A stretch of DNA of 64,000 bases from Galerina marginata (taxonomy: Eukaryota > Basidiomycota > Agaricomycetes > Agaricales > Galerinaceae). The notes under the pieces are model-generated. The model did not search any database and was not told the DNA's origin. It worked only from the letters and a program-made list of their open reading frames with translations. Positions 33,870 to 43,620 of this stretch are shown one piece after another (the stretch's first letter is position 1; each line of letters starts with the position of its first letter). The translations under genes and the position numbers were made by a program. The stretch spans positions 1 through 64,000 of the forward strand of contig JAECYW010000025.1 of NCBI GenBank assembly GCA_023014335.1, given 5' to 3'.

Positions 33870-35405
33870 ATACTTGGGATGGGGACCATGTGACCGCGAC
33901 CAACCCGAGCTTGGACTTCGAAGCCATGCTGCAAGCAGCGATCGACCGGGAGGATTGGCTTGTGGACCCTATCGACGACCCCGACAACCTTTTCAGCCTT
34001 TCTCCCTTAACCTCTCCGGAACCCTCCCCCCCACCATCCCCCACCATGCTCCCAGAAAGGCCACCTTCTCCTTTCTTCGATAACTTTGCCCTCGACGATC
34101 AAATTAATCAACCCTTCGGATCCTCGTCGAGGAAGTCCAAGCCCAAGCCCAAGGAGCGAAAGGCACGCCGTAATGCTAACAAGTACGCGACGCGCGAGAA
34201 GAAACGAGTACGAGCTCGCGAAGCCTTCGACCATTACAGCCCGCGAGACAAGGTCAAGGAGCGCTACGTCAAGGACTCCATGGCCATCGACTGCGACGTC
34301 GTATTGGAGAACTCCAGTGTGACCAGTACCGGGTTTACTGGGTTGGACGATAGATCCCGGCCGACTAAAGTTTTCCACCTGGATGAAGTGGTTGGCGAAC
34401 GCTCGGCGTATAGATTTCGACTGGTGAGGTGGAATGGGCGGTAAGCGCTTTTTCGTTTTAATGCTAGGAAACCCGAAACTAACTGGGCTTCTTAGAGACG
34501 CGATCCCTATCCGCGACGTCAAGGGGCGAGTCATCGCCGTACTCGCTGGCCACCCAGACGACGCAGCGTGGCCGCGCCTTACCACTCAGGCGGCCTGTGC
34601 ACTCGAGGAGCGACGTCGGCGCGTGAAAGTGCACAAAAATAAAGTAGTTCACCGACGTGGCGCTTTTGTTGCCCTGTCATCCGGCGTCTCGCATGGCCAA
34701 GGTCAAACTTCACCCAGTAACCTTACGAACAAGGGCGAGAACGGTCGCGTCATTCAAGAGCTCAACGCCATGGAATCTTTCAAGAGAATTGCTGGATTTT
34801 CTTCGTGTAAGTGCCTTGGCTACTCGCTCGCTTTTATAGCACCCCTAACCTTCATTGAACAAGCTGTCATGGCAAGCTGGGCACCTGAACTGTATGATCA
34901 CTACGTAACAACTCTCGGTAAACTGTACAAGAAGAACCCCGGCCTCAAACGAAACTTCCCATCCAGTATCTTCACGGCTGCCACGTACAACTTCGGGCCC
35001 CAGACCACTTGTTATAAACACACCGATTTTGCGAACCTCCCTTTCGGTTGGTGCTCAGTCACCGCCCTGGGCTCATACGACCCAACCAAGGGCGGCCATT
35101 TAATCCTTTGGGATTTCCACCTGGTCATTGAGTTCCCGCCGGGTTCCACGATTCTTATCCCCTCCGCAATCGTCGCACATTCCAACACCGCCGTCGCAAG
35201 TCACGAAACTCGCTACTCCTTTGCTCAGTATACAGCTGGCGCGCTCTTTCGCTGGGTTTCTAACGACCATCAAAAAGCCGCCGTTTACTTAAAATCGCTG
35301 TCGGAGGAGGAAACGCGGGAGATGAAGGTGAAGAACAAAGCCCGATTCAAACGGGGGCTTTCTCTTTTTCCAACATTGAAGAAAGAAGGGCACGAAGTTC
35401 AGTAG
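33870..35405 (+). CDS. TET/JBP-family 2-oxoglutarate/Fe(II) dioxygenase, inner element
   Basis: Three exons can be followed: 33870-34440, 34496-34806 and 34864-35405, all in phase. The first exon of this set opens after an acceptor (CTTGCAG) without its own ATG, so one or more 5' exons lie in 33370-33800 and are unresolved. A disordered Pro/Ser- and Lys/Arg-rich N-terminal half precedes the catalytic domain. That domain has the metal-binding HXD in YKHTDFANLPFGWC, the core ALGSYDPTKGGHLILWD, the distal His in IPSAIVAHSNTAV and an Arg for 2-oxoglutarate in ETRYSFAQY. This matches fungal TET/JBP enzymes, which oxidise 5-methylcytosine in DNA. It is transcribed away from the transposase gene. 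Confidence 0.88.
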
Positions 35406-36049
35406 ATTTTGGAGCGTAGTAGTAATAATGCATATTTGACTTTGACCACCTCCAATGGCTCGAAATTGAGAAAACTAAAGGCTGTTTCTAGCTAATTAAT
35501 GAATGATTCAATGGCTTTTCTTCACAAGTGTTTAATCTGCTTGCAATGTCTGCAGGGAATGCGACGGGATGTTAACGGAACTTCACAATGACTTCCCGTG
35601 GTGATTTACGGACAGCTGCAAACATCGAATAGTCGACTATGGCTACCACATTGCTAATGTGACTCAAGAAAGTATTTTGAAGTGTAGATATACTCCCATA
35701 GGTCAATTTAGTCACTTAAGATAATCGTCCTAACACTACCAGGTTGACGCATTCCCGTTCAATGGACTAAGTCATTGGAATACGTCTAAACCGTTAATCC
35801 ATATTTACAGATCTGGGTGAGTTGGTAATTTAAAAATCAGCTTTGACTAACTATGTAGCTTTCATACCTAAGGTCCCATTTCCATTCTTAAAACAGGCAA
35901 TTCATAGAGCTTCAACACTCCAACTGAACTTCGAAATAGGTTCAGTGGTGATTTCGGGCGGGCATCACACCCGACAAATTTGGATCATTCAGCGCCAATT
36001 AAGGAAAGTCACCCTCTATTTCGAACATTCATCGTCGAACTCAACGACC

Positions 36050-36562
36050 ATGCCTAGCTCTGTTCACAGTACCTTGTCTAGCGAGCATGAACGTGCCCGC
36101 GAGAGAAATCGAAAACGTATTTACTATGCAAAGTGAGTTCTTATTTTTGAATCCAATTTACTACTTCGTGACCACATTGTCAATAGGAATATAGAACGAG
36201 AGCGTGAAATGGCAAGAATTCGAGCAGATAGGTAATTTTAATAAACGATAATGTACAATATTCTGCAACCTACTGAGAAACTTCTTCCTGACAGACAGAA
36301 GAAACGTGCTCGTTCGAAGGAAGACGTCGAGCAGCGGAAAGAGCGGCATAGGCAGGCCCAAGCCAAATACCGAGAAGCCAATCGCCTCAAGCTGAAGACG
36401 TACTCTTGGCAGTACCGGTCCGTGTATCTCACTATTCAATTGCTCATTCAACTTACGATCCTGTCAAGTTTGAAGGCTAAACGCATCAAGCAGAAACTTG
36501 AGGATGAGAAAGAGTATTGCGCGACGATGGCGGCCGAGGCAGTTGTCGATGGATCTGACTGA
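36050..36562 (+). CDS. Small very basic coiled-coil protein, inner element (four exons)
   Basis: Exons 36050-36132, 36187-36231, 36295-36417 and about 36469-36562 join in phase through GT..AG introns. The protein of about 114 residues is almost entirely Arg/Lys/Glu-rich helix: RNRKRIYYAK, EREREMARIRADR, KRARSKEDVEQRKERHRQ and AKYREANR. The outer element's gene at 50520 has the same pattern, R-R-R-I...KYYERHKEKLR...KARERAER...RHREASAKYRESKR. I do not know a named family. A DNA- or RNA-binding helical protein is the reasonable inference. It is transcribed in the same direction as the TET/JBP gene, unlike in the outer element. 35406-36049 and 36563-36934 are AT-rich flanks with nothing recognised. 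Confidence 0.65.
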
Positions 36563-36934
36563 TTTGTTTCACGAGACGAAGCACGGAGGAAGTGCCTGGT
36601 AGCTAGACAGATTGCCTACCCTATTTATTCAAAATTATATTGAGATTTTATATCACTAAGTAAGATTTTACCAAACCCGTTTGGGCTTAAAGCCTGTTGG
36701 TTAATCTGAGGTCTGACTTTCACTTGCAATATCACGTTTTAAAGCCATCAGAAAGATATATTGCACTAGTAGCGACGACACGAAACTAACGACAATACGA
36801 AATAGAGTCCGCCAACAGGCTACATAGGGGCATGGTACAGTGTGAGCATAATCATAGATTGGGCATAGGGTACATGGAAAGGATCAGAAAAATAAACCTG
36901 TTGGACGAGGGACAACAAGGAGTGCAATTGAGAA

Positions 36935-39440
36935 TTACACGTCGGTCATGCTTTCGAGATCGGTGGAGGCGGAGTCGAGCTCGGAAAGGTCCGTATCCAT
37001 CTCGAGAGCCGCTAAAGAGGTGGCGGCCGATTTGCTGGATTGGGGGGAGGATGAAGACATGACGCCAACGGAGCGATAGACGGTGAACGTGGTGACGGAG
37101 GGGGAGGCGATAGTGCTAGTCGACGCAGCGAGAGGGGGAGAGGTCAGCGCAGCAGTCGAGCTGGTGGCCTGGGCGCGAGTAGAGCTTGGGGATGACGGCG
37201 CCGTTTGCAATTCGTTCTGGTCATGCTTGAGGAGGGCGGCTTCGATAAGCTTGAAACGATTCGCCGCACCTTTCGCAGAGGGGGATGCAGGCGCATTTCC
37301 GGCGGCGGCGGCTGCAGACTTGGCCTTCTTCTGCATAGGGCCAGACGTACTGTCATCGTACAACGGGACGAAGCGCTTTTTGCCGTAGGGAGTGACGGGG
37401 AAGGGTGTGTCCGGGATCCCCTCGGAGGAAAGGGGAGATGGCGCAGGAAACGGGCGGATGGTGGGAGCAGCGGTTGCAGCGGAATCCAGAGCTCGCAGCG
37501 CGGAGGGGTAGTTCGGAATGTGAGAGAGGTCGTCAGATTCCGAATCTGACCCAAGGACCACCACCGTCCCCAGGTGGATCGTCTTCTTGGGGGGTTGTTC
37601 GGATGGTGCTTGATGCGCAGGGGTGGGGGTTTTCTGCGAAGGTGCGGGCAAGTTGATGGGCATAGGCGGTGGCGCAAGGAGATACGGTCGGGGAACCGCT
37701 GCACTTGCCCCAGACGATGTGGCAGCTTTCAGGGGCAATTTCGAAAGTGTTGCCTTGAAATTGGCTGGTTTGACTGCGGTTTTTGGGGCGGACTTGGCAG
37801 CAGGTTTGGCCGGGGACTTAGCAGCGTTTTCGAGCACAGTGGGTTTGGCAGCGGGTTTGGAATTAAATGGGTTCGCGGCGATCGGCGTTGCTGGCAGTGA
37901 GATAGGGTTACCGAATACACCGGGCGTGACTGGGGCTGGGGTCGGGGCGTTCGATGATATGTAGACGGGGTTGGAGTCAGCTCCTGGGGTTGGGGGTGGC
38001 TGGGGCGGTCCGGCTGGAACGATTCGCACGAGTCCGAGGTTGAAATAGGCCAGATAGTAGCCGAAAGCCTGGTCGTAATTGGGGAACTGACGGGAGTGCG
38101 ATTCCACCTGGTCGCGCCTGGCCAGCGGGCTAATGAAAAATGTTCAGAAAAGAATATAAAAATCTGAGATGAAATCGATCAACTTACTTTACATCTACCG
38201 CAACGCCGGTAGCATGGCCAACAATGAGGGCGAAAAAAATTCCGTCAGCTTTGATTGGCTTGACCAAAAGCTCAGGATCGGGCGGAGACGCGGACGAGAT
38301 GTTGTATTGCTCTGGGTCGTGGGCATTGTCCTTGGCTTCGTCGATCACGATTTGGGGTCCTATTAAACGAAATTTAGCACTAAGTGCAGAAGTAGAGGGA
38401 AGGTACGTACCTTCAACTTGGGGTCCTGGAGCGGCAGCACGAGGGGCTGCCGGATTGGCCGGGGGAGCGCCAGCAGCCGTTGGAACCACGGCAGATGGTT
38501 GATTGGAAGTCGGAGCAGTAAAGGCGATAGGAGGTATGTCTTGCATTTTGATGGTTTTCGTCGAGTCGAGGGGGTGGGCTTTTATGCAAAAAGAGATGGC
38601 GAAAATGTCGGAAGGAGACCCTGGGCGTTCTTCATGCGACGGTGACCCTATGCCAAAGAACTGGGCAATCATTAGCGTTTCATTGGGTTAGGTTACATGA
38701 AAGCAGTTGCACACCTTGAAAAAAAGGGCTGGATCCCAATACACCCGTTCTGATTGCGCCTCGTAACTGCATGGAGCATCAACCCTGCTGAATGGGCTGT
38801 AGATAGATTGTTAGCCAATTGCCGATATTTATTTCGAGATGTAAATACTTACGAATTGACTGGGTCTCGATACCGATTCCACGACGACCACCTCTAGCAA
38901 CTGCAAGGGAGCGAAAATAAATGTTGTTGAATGAACTGCAAGGGAATTAGCTGCGAAACCTTTTTAGCCAGTGCCGGTATTGGCTTCAAGAGGGGAAAAC
39001 GTACGAATTGATTTAGTTTCACCTTCGACTTCGCGACGATCGCATCTGGTGGTTCTAAGCGAGCAGAATTGAGCTCCGTTGAATACACTGGAAAGGAACT
39101 ATTAGTCAAGGATCGAGATTGATTGGAGGAGAAAAAAAAATACAAAGTTTGGGACGTATTTAGCCTGCCTGGATCGAAGTTTGGATGCGTAGCATCGTGG
39201 AGCGTTGGTCGTAACATCAGATCTGCAAAAAAGGGCGGGCTATCAGTGTACGATCGACGTTGGTTTCCTCCGAAAAGTGCGTACATTTCGTCCGGGGATT
39301 TCCAAGTGACTAAGCCCAGGCTTTGGTTGTGCAAGGGTTCACCAGCTGGGCGCTTTATCAGAAACTGAAACAAATTAAACAGAAAGGTGACGCCCCACCT
39401 AGTTTGCACCACTTTATCTCTAATCACCAACTCCAATCGC
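36935..39440 (-). CDS. Hybrid-binding-like (RNase H1 N-terminal-like) protein, inner element
   Basis: The 3' part is clear: 38546-38411, 38359-38188 and 38129-36935 give 500 codons in frame from a methionine at 38546. Further in-phase small exons upstream (for example near 38640-38710 reading FFGIGSPSHEERPG, near 38740-38800 reading WDPALFFK, and near 39230-39350 reading LGLVTWKSPDEMYALFG) suggest the true start lies nearer 39.4 kb. A short module, LLVKPIKADGIFFALIVGH followed by a GV motif and FPNYDQAFGYYL, aligns with LGHRIGVFLS...FDTFQEAFLYM of the outer gene. It resembles the hybrid-binding fold of RNase H1/viroplasmin (resemblance only). The C-terminal half is Pro/Ala/Ser-rich with a nuclear-signal-like GKKRF and KKAK. 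It is head-to-head with the gene at 39624. Confidence 0.6.
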
Positions 39441-39623
39441 AGGTCATCGATCCTCGCTACGCATACGGAAAGGTGAGTTCAGAAAGCCGTGATGCGACGA
39501 TATTATTTCACTTACCACTTCTACGGGACAGCTACTATCGCCTCTTTCTGCTCTAAACAGATACCGGTGAGTATTTTGTATGAGGGTTGATCGCGGCGTA
39601 CTCACCAGCGTTAGCAGATCAAA

Positions 39624-42221
39624 ATGGTCAACCCTGGGGCTTTTCAAGGCAGCCGAAAGGAATTCATGTTGAGCCAGAGGGACATCTACAGTCAGGCCGT
39701 CGCAGATGGCCATGCTGCAGAGACAACGGCTGAAATTCAACGCAAATACTTCAAAAGATTTCCAGTCGACTTACCGCACGAAAAGGAGCCAACTCCAGAG
39801 CACTTGGCCGCTGTTGACGATGACGCCATCGACCCAGACTACGAGGAGCCGGACGCCGACAAACTATCTCCAGAAGCCTATAGAGAGGCTATGGCAGTGG
39901 TGGAGGTGAGGCAGAAGACGCTTGCTTTCCGCAAGGCGGTAAGTTTGGATTTGTTTGACATTGACGCACCAATCTAACAAGAAATGATGTCAACACAGCA
40001 AATCAAACGCTGGTTAGCTTACCAACATATGAAGGACCACGACCTCGACCCAACGGAAACGGGAGCCCGTAACCCTTACCGACCTCTTCTCTTTAAACTC
40101 ACCGGGAAAGGATCGAACCCTCCGCGTCTCAAAAGCCCTGTCAATGTCTGGCGGGTATCGCACAAGGCAGAGATCGAGAAAACCCTCAACATTCGGGCCA
40201 CCCTTCTTGGAACCAAACGCGCTGGTTTGGTGAAACTTCGCGAAGAAATTGCCAGGGAATTATTTGGAAAGTTGGATGAGGCTGAGCAGAGGTCGTGGAA
40301 AGCGGCGGCAATGGAAGAACAACGCGAAGCGGTAGCCGCCTGGAAGGTTGAGATGGAAAGCCCACCTTCCACAGATCCTGCGGATCGACAAAAGTACGTT
40401 CCTATTTTGGTTATACATCTTATCTTTTCATTCATCTATTTTTTCTTTCTTTTTTCAGATGTATCATGGGCTTGGTTCGCTTCGCGCAGCCGATTCTCGA
40501 CCTCATCTCAGAGGCGACGGGCTGGAAGGCTACCTTAATTGCTGGAGGGCCTGAACCTGCTCACGATGGACGTTTGGGTATTATGAGGTATGTGCTTTTC
40601 TCTCATTTCTAATTCTATTGTCCTAATTTCTTGTTTACGGCCAGCATTCATTCGGGTTGTACGACAGGCGACGTGCCTATGAATTTCGGACGTGCGGAAC
40701 GCCTGCGCTACAAGAACCAGATCGTTCCCATCTTCGGGAGCTTTCTTCAGAAGTGCTACTGTACGTGTTTTTTTTATTATAACTGCTCTATTTGTACTTA
40801 CACGCTTTGTAGCACCGGAGGAATGCCGTTCTCGAGCGCTCAACCGTGATGAAGGGTATATGTCAATGGAAACTCTCGACCTCGACCCCGACGAGGTGAA
40901 CTTCGACACCATTAGTCAACAGTCGAACGCCGCTACCCAACCCCCAACAAACGACTCGTCTGATTCCGTTTCGAGACGCTCAGATATCGCCAATTCCGAG
41001 TCTGCATCCCAGATGGCGCAGGCATCTGTGGCTACTGGGGCAGCGATGGTTACGTCCCAGCCTTCCCCTGCATCTGCAGCGTCGCCTCCTTTGCCGGGTG
41101 GCAGTCATTCTCCTGCACCCTCGCCCCCTCCTTCGCCAGGTGGGGGTCATTCCCCTGTACCATCGCCCCCGCCTTCGCCAGGTGGTGGAGGTTCTCCTGG
41201 ACCGTCGCCCCTGCGTTCTCCGACCCAACTTCCTGTTCCTCCTCTCCCATCTTCTCCTCACCCGTCCTTAGGTGGTCGCGCGCGCCTTCCATCACTCGAG
41301 CCTGCAAGTCGTTTATCACCACCACCCTCAGAATCTACCTCTGCGGGTGTCGAGGAGGGTGGCAGCATTTCTCGTGCACGCAAGCGAGTTCACGACGACT
41401 TGGACCATGGAGACCCGTCCTCCACAGTAGCCCCTCAAGGTGAAGAACCCGAACCACCTCGGAAACGCAGGGAGATAGGTAGCACGGAGGTGGGTCCAGC
41501 TGCTGCAAAGTCCAGCGTGCAGCGTGGACCGATTCGCAAGAAGAAGGGCTCCCGGTCTGCACCTACGGCCCCTGCTCTACCTCTCGCTCCATCTAATCTC
41601 AACACGGATAGGTCGCCCGCCTCAAAGTCCGCAGCCTCAAAGTCCACAGCCTCAAAGTCCGCAGCCTCGAGGTCCGCAGCCCCAAAGCCCGCAGCGTCGA
41701 CGCGTTCCGTGACCATCGCGACCTCTGCTGGTGCTCCGAAATGGTTTTCGACCGCGCTCGCCATGTTTCGGCACGAGGACGTTGGCAGTAGCGAGCGTTG
41801 GAAGGAATTGGTCAATGCGTGGGCGGCCTTTGAGGAGCAGTCCGGCTTCACGGAGGTTTCGCGATTGAAATCTACAAAACGCCCCACCGCCGTCGCCGAG
41901 TGGATCCAGCGCGCACGCTCGCCGACTTGGCGACCTGTCGTCAAGAACATTGGCGAATACGGTGCCAGTTTCGTCGACTGGTGGACTGCTCTCCAGCCCG
42001 ATTGGCGACTTTCGGACGACAAGCGCACCATTCTCTCGAAGCACGTTGGAGGGGACTGGGAAGTTCTGAGTCGGCCAGGTGTGAACGGGCTTGTTAGCGT
42101 CGTCGCGGCGTTGTTTTACTGGGGTTGTGCTGTTCAGGCCGCAAACGAGGGGCAGGAGGATTGGTTGGCGGCTGTTGAGGATTGCCTGACAGTTTATGAG
42201 CATCTTCTTACTTCGTCTTAG
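39624..42221 (+). CDS. Three-part WIQRAR-domain protein, inner element (five exons, 787 aa)
   Basis: Exons 39624-39938, 39999-40393, 40459-40587, 40645-40760 and 40813-42221 total 2,364 nt, in frame. Part 1 (residues 1-105) has a conserved IQRKYFKRFPVDLPH motif. Part 2 (about 105-320) has IKRWLAYQH, a helical region with NVWRVSHKAEIEK, and QPILDLISEATGW followed by GGPEPAHDGR. Then comes a long disordered Ser/Pro-rich stretch with repeated (S/P)PSPGGG and AASKS units. Part 3 (last 150 residues) has WIQRARSPTWRP, WWTALQPDWR, GDWEVLSRPGVNGLVSVVAAL. The outer element's gene (46370 to 27262) has all three parts. I do not recognise a named family; it is evidently KDZ cargo. Its function is unknown. 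Confidence 0.75.
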
Positions 42222-42381
42222 CACTTTCACCCCCACTATCCGCCAATAACCTTTTCTTTAGTTTATTTTCATAGTGTGCTATATAATTTGCTTTCGGGTC
42301 TTTCTTGCAAATGTAGGCTCTCTGCCCTAAAGCCATGAAACTGTAGTGCACCTCATATGGGGAGTTAGGGAATAAATTTTG

Positions 42382-43609
42382 CATGTAAATGTGCAGAATT
42401 ATAAGCAGATTACACTTGTATTCTTTATTTTAAGGGGACTGAAATCCGGTGAGTCGTAGCACTGAAATCAGTGGAGATTTCGCTCCCATCAAAGCTTCCA
42501 AAGGCATTTGTCCGAATTCGGAAGTAGCTCCGGGCGTCATCCAGACGTCCTGCAACCAATCCACCCTCTTCCCGTCAGAATTAGGATATAATATGGGTAT
42601 CATTGGGTTTCTTTCAACGTGTACTATACATCTATGTACTTTAATAAACAGTATTCGAGTGGGTAGCGCGAGGGAAAATGAACTGGCTGGCAAATCTATT
42701 TATAAACTATGCTGGCGGAGGCCGTACGAATGCGGAAGGTGGTTCGAAAAGCTCATCCGGATGAGCTGCAATCCATCCACCCTCTTCCCGTTCGATTTGG
42801 AGCGCAAAACGTATGTCATTAGGTTAAATACAAGTAATACTACACATATATCAGGTCTATTAAGTAAATATGCGACGGGAGGAGGGGCGGGGCACAATAT
42901 TGAACATTTCTATTTATAAACGAAAGCTGAGGACGTCGACTATCTAATCCAGCTGATAAGAAGGTCTGTATCTAATCTAATTGATAAGAAGAAGGGTTGT
43001 ATCTAATCTAATTGATAAAGCGGCAGGCACAGGTTTGAGTGCCTGACGACGAATTTGGAACAATAATACATCAAATCTATTTTTGTACGTGTCAGAACAA
43101 TGACGCGTCAAATCTATTTTTATAATATCTTTCCCGGATGTTGATGTGCGCGTCTATTTTTGGACTGCGTCATCCATAACCATCCGCGCCAATCCATCCA
43201 ATCCCGTCCCCTCACAGGCGCGCAAATGGCGGGGGCGGGTGTAAATATATTATTTGACCCTGAATATGTTTTTTCCCCGCCCAAATCCGCCCCCAACAGC
43301 GAGCAGGAGCCAAATTACAGCCCCGGGCACCCATTCTGGCATTGTTTACATATGTTTACCATTTCCCGCCCCCACCAGCAGCCCCACCACCCTCCTCGGC
43401 ACCCCCGGCATGGTTATATGCACCTAAAACATGCTCTTAGGCAGTTTGCTAACTTAGCCAACTGACCTTGTGGACGTATCACTTTACTTAACCCTCCTCG
43501 GCACCCCCGGCATGGTTATATGCACCTAAAACATGCTCTTAGGCAGTTTGCTAACTTAGCCAACTGACCTTGTGGACGTATCACTTTACTTAGGCCACAG
43601 CCTAGGGCT
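42382..43609 (-). repeat. Inner KDZ right terminal inverted repeat
   Basis: Inverted copy of 28209-29330 and about 102 bp longer. Interval 42222-42381 between the last gene and this repeat holds nothing else. Confidence 0.85.
43389..43592. repeat. 102-bp tandem duplication in the right terminal repeat
   Basis: ACCCTCCTCGGCACCC begins at 43389 and at 43491 and each unit runs to CACTTTACTTA. The left terminal repeat has one copy only, which accounts exactly for the 102-base offset between the two arms. Confidence 0.95.
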
Positions 43610-43617
43610 CATATATA
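43610..43617. other. Target-site duplication of inner KDZ element, right copy
   Basis: CATATATA, partner of CATGTATA at 28201-28208. Confidence 0.7.
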
Positions 43618-43620
43618 ATT

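Larger units (their letters stand above)
28209..43609. mobile_element. Inner KDZ transposon (15.4 kb)
   Basis: Both ends begin AGCCCTAGGCTGTGGCC when read inward. The terminal inverted repeats are long: 28209 to about 29330 at left and about 42382 to 43609 at right, the right one longer by a 102-bp tandem duplication. Subterminal AAATAGATTT motifs recur in both. The five genes between are transposase (-), TET/JBP (+), small basic protein (+), hybrid-binding-like protein (-) and WIQRAR protein (+). All appear able to be spliced into open frames, so the element may be young and possibly still mobile. Confidence 0.88.

Noticed and set aside
41435..42031. Minus-strand frame of 198 codons
   Set aside because: Antisense of the last exon of the inner WIQRAR gene, in GC-rich sequence with strong codon bias on the other strand.
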